This document shows, in pieces, positions 8,054 through 16,560 of a stretch of DNA of 35,046 nt. Made by a program: the position numbers and the translations under genes. The DNA comes from an uncultured Chloroflexota bacterium (GTDB taxonomy: Bacteria; Chloroflexota; Anaerolineae; UBA4142; SHND01). Location of the stretch: the NCBI GenBank assembly GCA_937870825.1, contig CALMZO010000193.1, positions 1-35,046 on the forward strand. Direction: 5' to 3'. The notes beneath the pieces were generated by a model. That model was not told where the DNA came from. It made no database searches and saw nothing but the letters and a program-made list of their open reading frames with translations. Numbering within the stretch: position 1 is the first letter of the stretch; every line of letters starts with the position of its first letter.

Positions 8054-8120
8054 TGTCCTTGCGAGGAACGTTTCTGAGCGGAGCAAAGCAGAGTCGAAGG
8101 GGCGCGCCGAAGCAATCTCG
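8054..8120 (+). repeat. Dispersed repeat half-element (TTGCGAG ... CGAAGCAATCTC)
   Basis: GTCCTTGCGAG at 8054-8064 and CGAAGCAATCTCG at 8108-8120 flank about 43 nt of variable sequence. The same two borders, with hairpins between them, form each half of the large palindrome at 31649-31865, so this is probably a single copy of that mobile or dispersed unit. It fills most of the gap between the M24 terminator and the rhaR promoter. Confidence 0.6.
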
Positions 8121-8188
8121 ACGCGCATTCCAAGTGAGCGCGTTGTCATACCGTCACAAGCGTCGTGGAAAAAATTTTCGCAAACCTA

Positions 8189-8217
8189 TTGACACCGCGT
8201 ATTCCATTTGTTATACT
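8189..8217 (+). promoter_or_regulatory. Consensus sigma70-type promoter of the rhamnose locus
   Basis: TTGACA at 8189-8194 and TATACT at 8212-8217 are separated by exactly 17 bp, and the -10 is also extended (TGTTATACT). Transcription should start near 8224. This is the best promoter upstream of rhaR and, with no strong terminator-like signal in the following genes, could drive the whole rhamnose cluster. Confidence 0.85.
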
Positions 8218-8223
8218 TGCGCC

Positions 8224-8250
8224 ACGCAAACAAACGAAAGCGAACGCAAG
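8224..8250 (+). promoter_or_regulatory. Possible RhaR (DeoR-type) operator: repeated CGAAA/CGCAA units
   Basis: Just downstream of the predicted transcription start are near-direct repeats ACGCAAA, ACGAAAG, GCGAACG and CGCAAG. DeoR-family regulators often bind such CGAAA-like direct repeats and repress their own operons. This is a positional and textual inference only; no second copy was found in the window. Confidence 0.3.
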
Positions 8251-8289
8251 TAACTGAAAGTGGCGCAACAACTGCGGTTGCGCGTGCCG

Positions 8290-9072
8290 ATGATGGCTGT
8301 TACTGCTCCCCTCTCTCAACCCGAACGGTTTTCCCGCATCGAGGATTCTCTCCAAACGCAAACGCGCGTGACGGTGGAACAATTGTCGCGTGCCTTAAAA
8401 GTGTCTCCCGTCACCGTGCGCGCCGATTTGTCTGAACTGGAACGCCGCGGGCGGCTCGTCCGCATTCACGGCGGCGCAATGGCAGCGAACAAAGCCGCGC
8501 ACGAACTCAATTTCGAATACCGCGCGCAAATTCAACACGCCGCGAAAGGCGCCATCGGCAAATATGCCGCATCCCTCGTGCGCGACGGCGACAGCATTTT
8601 TCTCGACGCCAGCACCACCGCGCTCGAACTCGCGCGTCAAGTGGTTGACCGTCGCGAACTGACCGTCATCACCAATTCCATCCGCTCCGCGGAAGAACTG
8701 GTCACGCATCCGAACCTCACCGTCATCATGCCCGGCGGCATTGTCCGGCGCGAAGCCTTTTCCCTCGTCGGCATGTGGAGCGCCGACCTCATTCAACAAT
8801 TCAACATCAGCCGCGCATTCATGGGCGCGCGCGGGTTCACCTTGCAAGAAGGTTTAACGGATGTGAATCCCGACGAAGTCGCGCTCAAACGCGCGATTGT
8901 GCAGGTTGCCAAACAGGTGATCGCATTGATTGACCACACCAAATGGAATCAAGTTGCGCTCGCGTCTTTTTGCAATATCGAGCAACTGACCGCCGTCATT
9001 ACCGACAAGCGCGCGCCGCGCAAAATGGTGCAACAAGCCGAAGCGCGCGGGATTCAAATAGTACTGGTTTAA
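8290..9072 (+). CDS. rhaR: DeoR-family transcriptional regulator of rhamnose utilisation
   Basis: The protein is about 260 residues, the normal DeoR size. The N-terminal winged helix-turn-helix is seen in VTVEQLSRALKVSPVTVRAD followed by LSELERRGRLVRIHGGA. The C-terminal DeoRC sensor domain carries DGDSIFLDASTTALELARQ and ITNSI, the phosphosugar-binding loop region. As first gene of the rhamnose cluster, right behind a consensus promoter, it is most likely the autoregulated local repressor, with a rhamnose pathway intermediate as effector (inference from family). The start is uncertain: ATG 8290 or 8293 versus GTG 8260, none with a clear ribosome binding site. The gene name follows usage for DeoR-type RhaR in rhizobial and Chloroflexi clusters, not the AraC-type E. 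coli RhaR. Confidence 0.85.
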   Translation: MMAVTAPLSQPERFSRIEDSLQTQTRVTVEQLSRALKVSPVTVRADLSELERRGRLVRIHGGAMAANKAAHELNFEYRAQIQHAAKGAIGKYAASLVRDGDSIFLDASTTALELARQVVDRRELTVITNSIRSAEELVTHPNLTVIMPGGIVRREAFSLVGMWSADLIQQFNISRAFMGARGFTLQEGLTDVNPDEVALKRAIVQVAKQVIALIDHTKWNQVALASFCNIEQLTAVITDKRAPRKMVQQAEARGIQIVLV

Positions 9073-9109
9073 TTTTCAAAAATTTTCCCCTGAAAAACTT
9101 TTGAAAATT
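9071..9109 (+). other. A/T-rich hairpin between rhaR and rhaI
   Basis: Arms 9071-9081 (AATTTTCAAAA) and 9099-9109 are perfect reverse complements (11 bp) with a 17-nt loop. The stem is pure A/T apart from one C-G pair and has no U-run of its own, so it is a weak signal. It might tune rhaI translation or messenger decay. Confidence 0.4.
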
Positions 9110-9123
9110 GAACGTTGCCCTCT

Positions 9124-10368
9124 ATGTCCTTTTCTGCTGCGTACAACGTTTTGGCAGAGCAACTAACACGCGATGGCGTTGATATTGACGCGGTAAAAGC
9201 GCAGCTCAAGCAGCAGCACATCGAAACGCCGTCGTGGGGTTATGCCAACAGCGGGACGCGCTTTAAAACATTTCCACATCCGGGCGCGGCGCGCAGCACG
9301 CGCGAAAAGTTGGACGACGCCGCGATGGTGCATCACTTGACCGGCATCGCGCCGTCGGTGGCGCTGCACATTCCCTGGGACAAACCCGAAGACGACGATT
9401 ATGACGCGCTGCGTCAATACGCGGAATCGAAACACATTGCGCTCGGCGCAATCAATCCGAATGTGTTTCAGGACGAAATCTACAAACACGGCTCGTTCGG
9501 CAACCCACACGCCGCCACGCGCGAAATGGCGCTCGACCACATTCTCGAATGCTGCGAAATCATGACAAAAACGCGCAGCGATAGTTTGTCGTTGTGGTTC
9601 GCCGATGGGACAAATTACGCGGGGCAAGATTCATTGCGCGCGCGGAAAAAACGCTTTGAAGAAAATTTGAAAATAGTTTATCAACACCTGCCCGCGAATG
9701 GGCGCATGTTAATCGAATACAAATTTTTTGAACCCGCGTTCTATTCCACCGACATTCCCGATTGGGGCGTCGCGTACGCGTTGGCGATGAAACTTGGCGA
9801 GCGCGCCCAAGTGTTGGTGGATTTGGGACATCACGCGCAAGGTGTCAACATTGAACAAATCGTCGCGTTCTTGCTCGACGAAGGAAAACTCGGCGGCTTT
9901 CATTTCAACAATCGCAAATACGCCGACGACGATTTGATTGTCGGCAGCGTGAATCCGTACGAACTCTTTTTGATTTACAACGAACTCACCGACGCGGCGC
10001 AGTCGCACGACGAACTCGCGCGCGCGACCTCACAGCGCGTGGCGTACATGATTGACCAGTCGCACAACATCGAAGGCAAAATGCTGCCAATGATTTTGTC
10101 GGTGCTGAATTGTCAAGAAGGATACGCGAAATCATTAATCGTTCCGCGCAAAACATGGCAAGACGCGCAGGCGAACGGCGATGTCATGGGCGCGCATGAA
10201 ATTCTAAACAATGCGTACAAAACCGACGTACGTCCCTTGTTGATGCAAGTGCGCGCAGAATTGAATGTGCCAATTGACCCCATCGCCGCGTATCGCGCAA
10301 GCGGGTACGAAGAAAAAATCGCGCGCGAGCGCGGGACCGCGAAACAAACAGGTGGGTATCAATCTTGA
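9124..10368 (+). CDS. rhaI: L-rhamnose isomerase (RhaI type)
   Basis: This 414-residue TIM-barrel enzyme converts L-rhamnose to L-rhamnulose. It resembles the Pseudomonas stutzeri/rhizobial RhaI type rather than E. coli RhaA. The metal ligands known in the P. stutzeri enzyme can be followed with conserved spacing: Glu in LIEYKFFEP, 35 residues later Asp and His in VLVDLGHH, then His and two Asp in [15 protein letters not shown] later Asp lies in MIDQSHN. The start ATG 9124 follows the rhaR-rhaI hairpin without a strong Shine-Dalgarno sequence; an upstream TTG at 9115 is possible. It acts on sugar delivered by RhaSTPQ and hands rhamnulose to RhaB. Confidence 0.93.
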   Translation: MSFSAAYNVLAEQLTRDGVDIDAVKAQLKQQHIETPSWGYANSGTRFKTFPHPGAARSTREKLDDAAMVHHLTGIAPSVALHIPWDKPEDDDYDALRQYAESKHIALGAINPNVFQDEIYKHGSFGNPHAATREMALDHILECCEIMTKTRSDSLSLWFADGTNYAGQDSLRARKKRFEENLKIVYQHLPANGRMLIEYKFFEPAFYSTDIPDWGVAYALAMKLGERAQVLVDLGHHAQGVNIEQIVAFLLDEGKLGGFHFNNRKYADDDLIVGSVNPYELFLIYNELTDAAQSHDELARATSQRVAYMIDQSHNIEGKMLPMILSVLNCQEGYAKSLIVPRKTWQDAQANGDVMGAHEILNNAYKTDVRPLLMQVRAELNVPIDPIAAYRASGYEEKIARERGTAKQTGGYQS

Positions 10369-10370
10369 CG

Positions 10371-10440
10371 GGTGACGAACGACGAACGACGAATAACCAA
10401 CAACAAACAACGAACGACGAATAACCAACAACCAATAACG
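10371..10440 (+). repeat. GACGAAC/AACAACCAATAA spacer repeat between rhaI and rhaEW
   Basis: This is a run of GTGACGAACGACGAACGACGAATAACC-type units and AACAAC variants. It is open in the frame of the downstream gene and encodes a TNDERRITNN-like peptide, which makes naive gene calls start at GTG 10372. The real start is more likely ATG 10444. Confidence 0.8.
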
Positions 10441-10443
10441 CCT

Positions 10444-12516
10444 ATGCCAAAAAATTTGTGGAACGATTCGGAAGCGGCTGGTCTCGACGCATTCGATTTG
10501 CTCGTCTATCGCTCGCATTTGCTCGGCGCGGACCGCGCGGTGTGCAACATTTACGGGGGAAACACGGGCAGCAAAACGATGGAGCAAGATTTTCGAGGCA
10601 ATCCTGTGCGAACGCTGTGGGTGAAAGGTTCGGGTTCCGATTTGGCGACAATGCAGCGCAAGGATTTCGCGGGCTTGCGAATGGACGACATCGAACCATT
10701 GCTCGAACGCGACGCGATGAGCGACCAAGAAATGACCGCGTATTTGACGCAGTGTCTCATCGCGCCCACCATGCCGCGCCAATCCATCGAAACGCTGCTG
10801 CACGGTTTCATTCCCGCCGCGCACACCGACCACACGCATCCCGACGCGGTGATTTCGCTCGCGTGTTCGCCGAACGGAAAAAAATGGATGCGCGAAATGT
10901 ACGGCGAACGCGCGGCGTGGGTGGATTACATTCGTCCGGGGTTCACTTTATCAAAACAAATCGGACTCGCGGTGAGAAACAATCCACACATCGAATGTGT
11001 GGTGATGGGCAAACACGGACTCGTCACGTGGGGCGACGAACCGAAAGCCACCTACGCGCACACAATTTCCATTATTCAAGAAGCAGAAGATTTCATCACA
11101 CACCGTGCGAGCGGACGCCGCGTCTTTGGCGCGAGTGCGACAACCGATTTGAATGCACAAGGACGCCGCGAAATTGCCGAAAGCATCATGCCCGTTCTGC
11201 GCGGCGCGGCAGGGCTTCCGCGTTCCATTTTGCGATTCGACGATTCGCCCGATGTTTTGAGTTTTGTAAATTCTGAACGTGCAAAAGAATTGTCTTGCAT
11301 CGGCGCGGCGTGTCCCGACCATCTCGTACACACAAAACGTACGCCAATGTTTGTCGCGTGGGACGCTTCGACTTTGCTCAGCGCAAATTTCCAATCGCTC
11401 ATTTCGAATCTCCGCAAAGAAATGTCCGAGTACATCGAGGATTACAAAAAGTATTTTGACGCGAACAAAACCGACGGCGACAAAATGTTTCATCCCGCGC
11501 CGCGCGTGGTGTTGATTCCAAACGTCGGGATGATTACGACCGGCAAAGACGCGCAGCTCGCGCAAGTGAGCGCGGACCTGTATCATCGCGCGATCCGTGT
11601 GATGGGCGGCTCGAACGCGTTGGATGAATTTAATTCCTTGAGCGCGGCGGAATCGTACGCGATTGAATATTGGCCCCTTGAACTCTACAAACTTTCACAG
11701 CGCCCGCCGGACCGCGAACTCACGGGACGCGTTGCATTCATCACGGGCGCGGCGTCGGGCATCGGACGTTCCACCGCGTACCGTCTCGCGCAAGAGGGCG
11801 CGCACGTCGTCATTGCCGATTTGAATTTGGAAGGCGCGCAGAATGTCGCGTCCGATATTACGAAACGTTTTGGTTTCAAACGCGGACTCGCCGTGCAGTG
11901 CGACGTCACCGACGAAGAACAAGTGGCGAACGCGTTCCGCGAAACGGTGCGCGCGTACGGCGGCGTGGATATTGTCGTGAACAATGCGGGACTCGCTTCG
12001 TCGTTCCCTGTGACGGAAACAACACTGGCGGAATGGAACAAATTGTTTGATGTGTTGGCGAAAGGATATTTTCTCGTCGCGCGCGAAGCGTTCAAAATTT
12101 TTCAGCAGCAGCAATTGGGCGGCAGTGTAATTTTTGTGGCGAGTAAAAATGGTTTGATTGCGAGCAAGAACGCAAGCGCGTACAACGCGGCAAAAGCAGC
12201 GGAAATTCATCTCGCGCGCTCGCTCGCTGAAGAAGGCGGCGCGATGGGCGTGCGCGTGAATGTGGTGAATCCCGACGCGGTGCTGCAAGGTTCGAGCATT
12301 TGGGATGCGGGCTGGCGTGAAGCGCGCGCGAAGGGCATGGGCATTGCGCCCGAACAACTCGAAGAAGCATATCGCCAGCGCACGACGCTCAAGGTGAACG
12401 TGTATCCCGAAGACATTGCCGAAGCGATTTTGTTTTTCGCGTCGGACCGTTCTGCGAAAACGACGGGCGGAATTTTGAATGTGGATGGCGGACTTGTTGC
12501 CGCGTACGTACGCTAA
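10444..12516 (+). CDS. rhaEW: Bifunctional rhamnulose-1-phosphate aldolase / short-chain dehydrogenase
   Basis: This 690-residue fusion has a class II aldolase domain (about 1-400) followed by a short-chain dehydrogenase (about 428-690). The aldolase half has the zinc-site text HTDHTH at 127-132 and a further His in GKHGLVTWGD at 191. It splits L-rhamnulose-1-phosphate into DHAP and L-lactaldehyde. The SDR half has TGAASGIG at 434-441, NNAG at 513-516 and the catalytic Ser567/Tyr580/Lys584 set (YNAAK); in known RhaEW-type proteins it oxidises lactaldehyde. The length matches that two-domain family. ATG 10444 is chosen because the frame upstream is only spacer repeat. The symbol follows the RhaEW convention; databases may call it RhaD/aldolase-ADH. 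Confidence 0.92.
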   Translation: MPKNLWNDSEAAGLDAFDLLVYRSHLLGADRAVCNIYGGNTGSKTMEQDFRGNPVRTLWVKGSGSDLATMQRKDFAGLRMDDIEPLLERDAMSDQEMTAYLTQCLIAPTMPRQSIETLLHGFIPAAHTDHTHPDAVISLACSPNGKKWMREMYGERAAWVDYIRPGFTLSKQIGLAVRNNPHIECVVMGKHGLVTWGDEPKATYAHTISIIQEAEDFITHRASGRRVFGASATTDLNAQGRREIAESIMPVLRGAAGLPRSILRFDDSPDVLSFVNSERAKELSCIGAACPDHLVHTKRTPMFVAWDASTLLSANFQSLISNLRKEMSEYIEDYKKYFDANKTDGDKMFHPAPRVVLIPNVGMITTGKDAQLAQVSADLYHRAIRVMGGSNALDEFNSLSAAESYAIEYWPLELYKLSQRPPDRELTGRVAFITGAASGIGRSTAYRLAQEGAHVVIADLNLEGAQNVASDITKRFGFKRGLAVQCDVTDEEQVANAFRETVRAYGGVDIVVNNAGLASSFPVTETTLAEWNKLFDVLAKGYFLVAREAFKIFQQQQLGGSVIFVASKNGLIASKNASAYNAAKAAEIHLARSLAEEGGAMGVRVNVVNPDAVLQGSSIWDAGWREARAKGMGIAPEQLEEAYRQRTTLKVNVYPEDIAEAILFFASDRSAKTTGGILNVDGGLVAAYVR

Positions 12517-12526
12517 GTACCAAGCT

Positions 12527-12583
12527 AAAAGTTAAAAGCTAAAAGTAACAAACCGAAGGCGAAACTTTTAGCTTTTAACTTTT
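12527..12583 (+). repeat. 20-bp perfect inverted repeat between rhaEW and rhaT
   Basis: Arms 12527-12546 and 12564-12583 are perfect reverse complements (20 bp, A/T-rich with repeated AAAAG units) around a 17-nt loop. The right arm merges with a TTTTGACTTTTGAC duplication that touches the start of rhaT. It separates catabolic genes from transporter genes and could set messenger stability or partial termination. Confidence 0.75.
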
Positions 12584-12593
12584 GACTTTTGAC

Positions 12594-14084
12594 GTGGATA
12601 AAACTCCCATTCTCGAAATGCGCGGCATCTCCAAGCGCTTTGACACGACGCAAGCGTTGGACGATGTTTCGTTGACGCTGCACGCGGGCGAAATTCACGC
12701 GCTGCTCGGCGAGAACGGCGCGGGGAAAAGTACGCTCATCAAAATTATGACGGGCGTGCATCCGCCGGACCGCGGCGAAATTTTGTTCGATGGAAAACCG
12801 ATTGCGCTCCACAGTCCCATTCAAGCCCAGACGCACGGCATCGCGGCGATTTATCAAGAGCCGATGGTCTTTCCCGATCTGAATGTCGCGGAAAATATCT
12901 TTATCACGCATCGCACGCGCTCGCCGTTTGTGAATTGGGGCAAATTGTATCGCGACGCGGAAAACATTTTGAAAAAACTCGACGTGAAATTGGATGTGCG
13001 GCAGCCCGCGCGCGGACTCACGCTCGCGGCACAGCAGACTGTCGAGATTGCCAAAGCGATTTCGCTCCAAGTGCGCGTGTTGATTATGGATGAACCGACT
13101 GCATCGCTTTCCGCGCACGAAGTCAATCAATTGTTCAAACTTGCAAAAACGTTAAAGCAGCAAGGCGTCGCAATTTTGTTTATCAGTCATCGCCTGGACG
13201 AAGTATTTGAAATCGCGGACCGCGTTTCCGTTTTTCGCGACGGCAAATGGATTTCGACGAAACCGCGCGCCGAGGTGACGCCCGATGGCGCCATCCGCGA
13301 CATGGTGGGACGCGAACTCAATACTTTGTTTGCGAAAACGGAAACGAAAAAAGGCGAGGTGTTGTTGTCGGTAAAAAATCTTGGCAAAGAAAACGCGTTC
13401 GAGGGAATTTCGTTCGAGGTACGACGCGGCGAGGTGTTGGGCTTGGCGGGACTCGTGGGCGCGCGGCGCACCGATGTGGGGCTTGCGTTGTTCGGCGTCG
13501 AACCTGCCGACACAGGCGAAATTGTTTTCAAAGGTAAAGCAGTCCGCATCACCGCGCCACAGCAAGCCACGCATCTCGGCATCGCCTACGTGAGCGAAGA
13601 CCGCCGTGCGCTCGGACTCGTGATGCCCATGTCTATCACGTCGAACATTTCTTTGCCGATGCTGCGCGATTATCTTTCGCCGTTCGGTCTCGTCAATTTT
13701 GGCGCGGAAAAGAAAACGGCGCTGCAATTCCGCGAACGTCTTTCGATTCGCACTCAAACGGTTGATGTTCCCGTCGCAAAACTTTCGGGCGGCAATCAAC
13801 AAAAAGTGATGTTGAGCAAATGGCTCAACGCGAAACCGCAGTTGTTGATTCTCGACGAACCGACGCGCGGGATTGATGTTGGCGCGAAAGCCGAAGTCCA
13901 TCACATGATTAATGACCTCGCCGCGCAAGGATTGGGAATTATTTTAGTTTCCTCCGACATGCCCGAAGTGTTGGGCATGAGCGACAGAATTTTGGTGATG
14001 CGCGAAGGACGCCAAATGGGAATTTTTTCGCGGCAAGAAGCGACACAAGAAAAAATTCTGACCGCCGCGATGGGGCAGGGATAG
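12594..14084 (+). CDS. rhaT: Rhamnose ABC transporter ATP-binding protein, duplicated ATPase
   Basis: This 496-residue protein (from GTG 12594; TTG 12582 and ATG 12618 are alternatives) has two ABC domains, as in the RbsA/CUT2 family. The first has Walker [10 protein letters not shown] (about 39-47) and Walker [11 protein letters not shown], with a degenerate signature LTLAAQQ. The second has a degenerate P-loop (GLVGARRTD), a good signature LSGGNQQK and [14 protein letters not shown]. The lost Walker A in the second half is normal for this family. It energises uptake through RhaP and RhaQ. The gene follows a strong inverted repeat and precedes rhaP by a repeat-filled spacer. Confidence 0.92.
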   Translation: MDKTPILEMRGISKRFDTTQALDDVSLTLHAGEIHALLGENGAGKSTLIKIMTGVHPPDRGEILFDGKPIALHSPIQAQTHGIAAIYQEPMVFPDLNVAENIFITHRTRSPFVNWGKLYRDAENILKKLDVKLDVRQPARGLTLAAQQTVEIAKAISLQVRVLIMDEPTASLSAHEVNQLFKLAKTLKQQGVAILFISHRLDEVFEIADRVSVFRDGKWISTKPRAEVTPDGAIRDMVGRELNTLFAKTETKKGEVLLSVKNLGKENAFEGISFEVRRGEVLGLAGLVGARRTDVGLALFGVEPADTGEIVFKGKAVRITAPQQATHLGIAYVSEDRRALGLVMPMSITSNISLPMLRDYLSPFGLVNFGAEKKTALQFRERLSIRTQTVDVPVAKLSGGNQQKVMLSKWLNAKPQLLILDEPTRGIDVGAKAEVHHMINDLAAQGLGIILVSSDMPEVLGMSDRILVMREGRQMGIFSRQEATQEKILTAAMGQG

Positions 14085-14137
14085 ACGAACGACGAATGAC
14101 GAATGACGAACGACGAATGACGAACGACGAACGACCG
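14085..14137 (+). repeat. GACGAAY heptamer-like spacer repeat between rhaT and rhaP
   Basis: Seven GACGAAC/GACGAAT-type units fill the spacer completely. In the rhaP frame they encode [12 protein letters not shown] and supply several ATG codons, so an automatic start call could be wrong by about 14 residues. Confidence 0.85.
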
Positions 14138-15190
14138 ATGTCTAACACTCTCCGACGCTACCTCCACCCCGAACAAATTCGTGAAATGAGTCTCGTCCTG
14201 CTCATTGTTTTCGTGCTGCTTTTCTTTTCCACCCAAATCGCGAATTTTCTTTCGCCGCGCTTTTTCAATCGCATCGCGGCGGATGTGGCGATTGTTGCGG
14301 TGGTAGCCATCGGGCAAACGCTCGTGGTGTTGACGCGCAACGTGGATTTGTCCGTCGGTTCGATTGTGGGCGTCACCGCATATGTTGTGGGAACGTATTT
14401 GGCGAACAACAGAGAATTAAATCCATTGGCTGCTGTACTGATGGCGATTGCGCTCGGCGGAGTTTTGGGAATCATCAACGGCGCGATTGTGGCGTACGGG
14501 CGCGTGCCTGCGATTATTACGACGTTGGGAACACTCGCGATGTACCGCGCGGCATTGGTGGAACTATCGGGCGCGAAAACGGTGGTTGTGGATGCGATGC
14601 CAAAATGGCTGCAAGACTTGCCGAGCATGACGCTCGCATCGTTCAATGGGTTCGATATACGCCCGTTGGTTTTGATTGCGATTGTCGTGGTGATTCTATT
14701 TCAGGCGGTGTTGTCGTTCACGAATTTTGGCAGACGCTTGTATGCGATTGGTTCGAATCCCGACGGCGCAAAATTCGCGGGCTTGCCCTCACAGCGCGTT
14801 GTGTTTTTCGCGTTCGTCTTGTGCGGCGCGTTGGCGGGACTGGGCGGGTTCATGTTTCTCGCGCGTTTCGGCAATATCACCGTCGTCGCCGCACAGGGCA
14901 TGGAACTTCAAGTCATCGCGGCGGCGGTTGTCGGCGGCGTTGCCATTTCGGGCGGACAGGGCACGATGTTTGGCGCGCTGCTCGGCGCGCTGCTCATCAA
15001 CATTTTACAGCAGAGTTTGATTCGTTGGGTTTCGATTAGCGCGTTTTGGATTGATGCGCTGCTCGGCGCGCTGATTCTCTTGGCAGTGGCGACGGACGCG
15101 TTAATTCTTGGGCGTTTGCGAAATTTGTGGGCGCGCAGTCCCGTGCAAATGACGGAACAAGATGTGAAACGCGTAGTGATGGAAAAATAA
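14138..15190 (+). CDS. rhaP: Rhamnose ABC transporter permease, RbsC/CUT2 family
   Basis: This hydrophobic protein of 350 residues starts at ATG 14138, directly after the spacer repeat. It has the RbsC-like layout: a first helix LVLLIVFVLLFFS, the NVDLSVGSIVG loop, AIGSNPDGAKFAGL in the middle cytoplasmic loop and VVGGVAISGGQGTMFGALLG near the end. It forms the membrane channel with RhaQ. The start lacks a separate Shine-Dalgarno sequence, because the spacer is repeat. Confidence 0.9.
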   Translation: MSNTLRRYLHPEQIREMSLVLLIVFVLLFFSTQIANFLSPRFFNRIAADVAIVAVVAIGQTLVVLTRNVDLSVGSIVGVTAYVVGTYLANNRELNPLAAVLMAIALGGVLGIINGAIVAYGRVPAIITTLGTLAMYRAALVELSGAKTVVVDAMPKWLQDLPSMTLASFNGFDIRPLVLIAIVVVILFQAVLSFTNFGRRLYAIGSNPDGAKFAGLPSQRVVFFAFVLCGALAGLGGFMFLARFGNITVVAAQGMELQVIAAAVVGGVAISGGQGTMFGALLGALLINILQQSLIRWVSISAFWIDALLGALILLAVATDALILGRLRNLWARSPVQMTEQDVKRVVMEK

Positions 15191-15349
15191 TGTTTGCGAG
15201 TTGTGAGTGCTGATTTGAGTCAAAGGATGGGAAACGCGAATTTTCGCGAATCCCAACCAATCTACGCGAAAATTTCATGTTCTCTGATTTGTGGAAATTC
15301 GCTACGATTCGCGTAGATTCGCGTTTAGGTACAGAACTCTGCCAAAAGC
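15191..15349 (+). repeat. Spacer with TTCGCG-type inverted repeats between rhaP and rhaQ
   Basis: The spacer carries several GCGAATTTTCGCG and CGCGTAGATTCGCG-like motifs. ATCTACGCGAA at 15260-15270 pairs perfectly with 15308-15318 (11 bp). No open gene or clear promoter is seen. It looks like another dispersed palindromic spacer family. Confidence 0.55.
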
Positions 15350-16363
15350 ATGTCAAGGATTATGGAACGTCTCAAAAGTTGGGAAGGATTGTTGCTCGCG
15401 CTGCTGCTCGCGACGATTGCATTCAACGCGTGGCAATCGCCCGTGTACTTGTCCGCGCAAAATTTTGTCAACCTGTTCCAACTTTCGATTGAAAAAATTA
15501 TCGTCGCGCTCGTGATGACATTCATCATCATCAACGGCGAAATTGATTTGTCCGTCGCTTCGATGATGGGCTTGTCCGCGTGCGTGTTGGCGTGGCTGTT
15601 CAAACAAGGGCAGCCGATTCATATTGCAATTCTCGTCGCCCTGCTTGTCGGATTGCTGGGCGGCGCGTTCAATGGTTTTTGGATTGCGCGCGCGGGGTTG
15701 CCTTCGCTCGCGGTCACATTGTCAACGTTGATTATGTTTCGCGGCCTTGCGCGCGTGTTGTTGGAAGACAAGTCCATCGGCGAATTTCCGCAGTGGTTCG
15801 ACGATTTGGGACAACAAGCGTTGCTCGGTCCGCTCACGTTTTCGATTTTGATTTTTATTGTCGGCTTGATTTTTGCCATTGTCGTGTTGCAGTATTCGGG
15901 ATTTGGACGCTACGTGTTTGTGATTGGCAACAGCAAAGATGTGGCGCGCTATTCGGGCGTACAAGTGCAGCGCGTGAAAATGGTCTTGTTCATGGCGTCG
16001 GGATTCGTCGCCGCGCTCGCGGGAATTTTGCTCGCCGCGCGTCTGGGCGCGGTGCGCGGCAGTACGGCGGAAGGGTTCGAACTCGACATTATTACGATGG
16101 TGCTGCTCGGCGGCGTGAGCATTTTCGGCGGTGTCGGTTCGTTGTGGGGCGTGCTGCTTTCGATTTTATTGATTTTGAATTTACGCAACGGCATGGGCTT
16201 GTTGAATATCAGCGGCAACGCACAGACAGGCGTGATTGGCGCGCTGTTGATTTTGTCCGTACTCGTGCCAAACATTGCCGCGCGCGTGCAAGAGGAGTTT
16301 CGGCGACGCCGCGTTTCGAGTACGCCGAACGCGACGGGCAGCCAAGTCGCAGCGACAGAATAA
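15350..16363 (+). CDS. rhaQ: Rhamnose ABC transporter permease, RbsC/CUT2 family (second)
   Basis: This 337-residue permease pairs with RhaP. Characteristic text includes [34 protein letters not shown] and [18 protein letters not shown]. An alternative start is ATG 15362 (MERLKSW), preceded by AAGGA. The C-terminus ends in a charged Arg-rich tail. It is followed by a 14-bp hairpin before the rhaS gene. Confidence 0.9.
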   Translation: MSRIMERLKSWEGLLLALLLATIAFNAWQSPVYLSAQNFVNLFQLSIEKIIVALVMTFIIINGEIDLSVASMMGLSACVLAWLFKQGQPIHIAILVALLVGLLGGAFNGFWIARAGLPSLAVTLSTLIMFRGLARVLLEDKSIGEFPQWFDDLGQQALLGPLTFSILIFIVGLIFAIVVLQYSGFGRYVFVIGNSKDVARYSGVQVQRVKMVLFMASGFVAALAGILLAARLGAVRGSTAEGFELDIITMVLLGGVSIFGGVGSLWGVLLSILLILNLRNGMGLLNISGNAQTGVIGALLILSVLVPNIAARVQEEFRRRRVSSTPNATGSQVAATE

Positions 16364-16365
16364 AA

Positions 16366-16413
16366 AACGCATCCTCACATCAAGCACTGGACCTGCCACT
16401 GTGAGGATGCGTT
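16366..16413 (+). promoter_or_regulatory. Stem-loop between rhaQ and rhaS
   Basis: Arms 16366-16379 (AACGCATCCTCACA) and 16400-16413 form a perfect 14-bp stem with a 20-nt loop, starting 3 nt after the rhaQ stop. There is no U-run on the plus strand, so it is not a classic terminator. Hairpins at this place in binding-protein operons often protect or partly terminate transcripts so that binding protein is made in excess; that role is inferred here. Confidence 0.6.
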
Positions 16414-16560
16414 AGAACCCTCGACGAAAAACGAGCGACCGGATTTCCTTCGTCGTTTGCGCTTTGTCATCGGAGGTGAACTGTTCATCATTCTAAAACA
16501 AAAAATTTTCAATCGCAACCAAACCTATTGTGAATGTACGTGATGGAGGAGGAGAATGCA

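Noticed and set aside
10372..10443. N-terminal extension of rhaEW starting at GTG 10372
   Set aside because: It encodes only the spacer-repeat peptide TNDERRITNN; the aldolase fold starts at ATG 10444.
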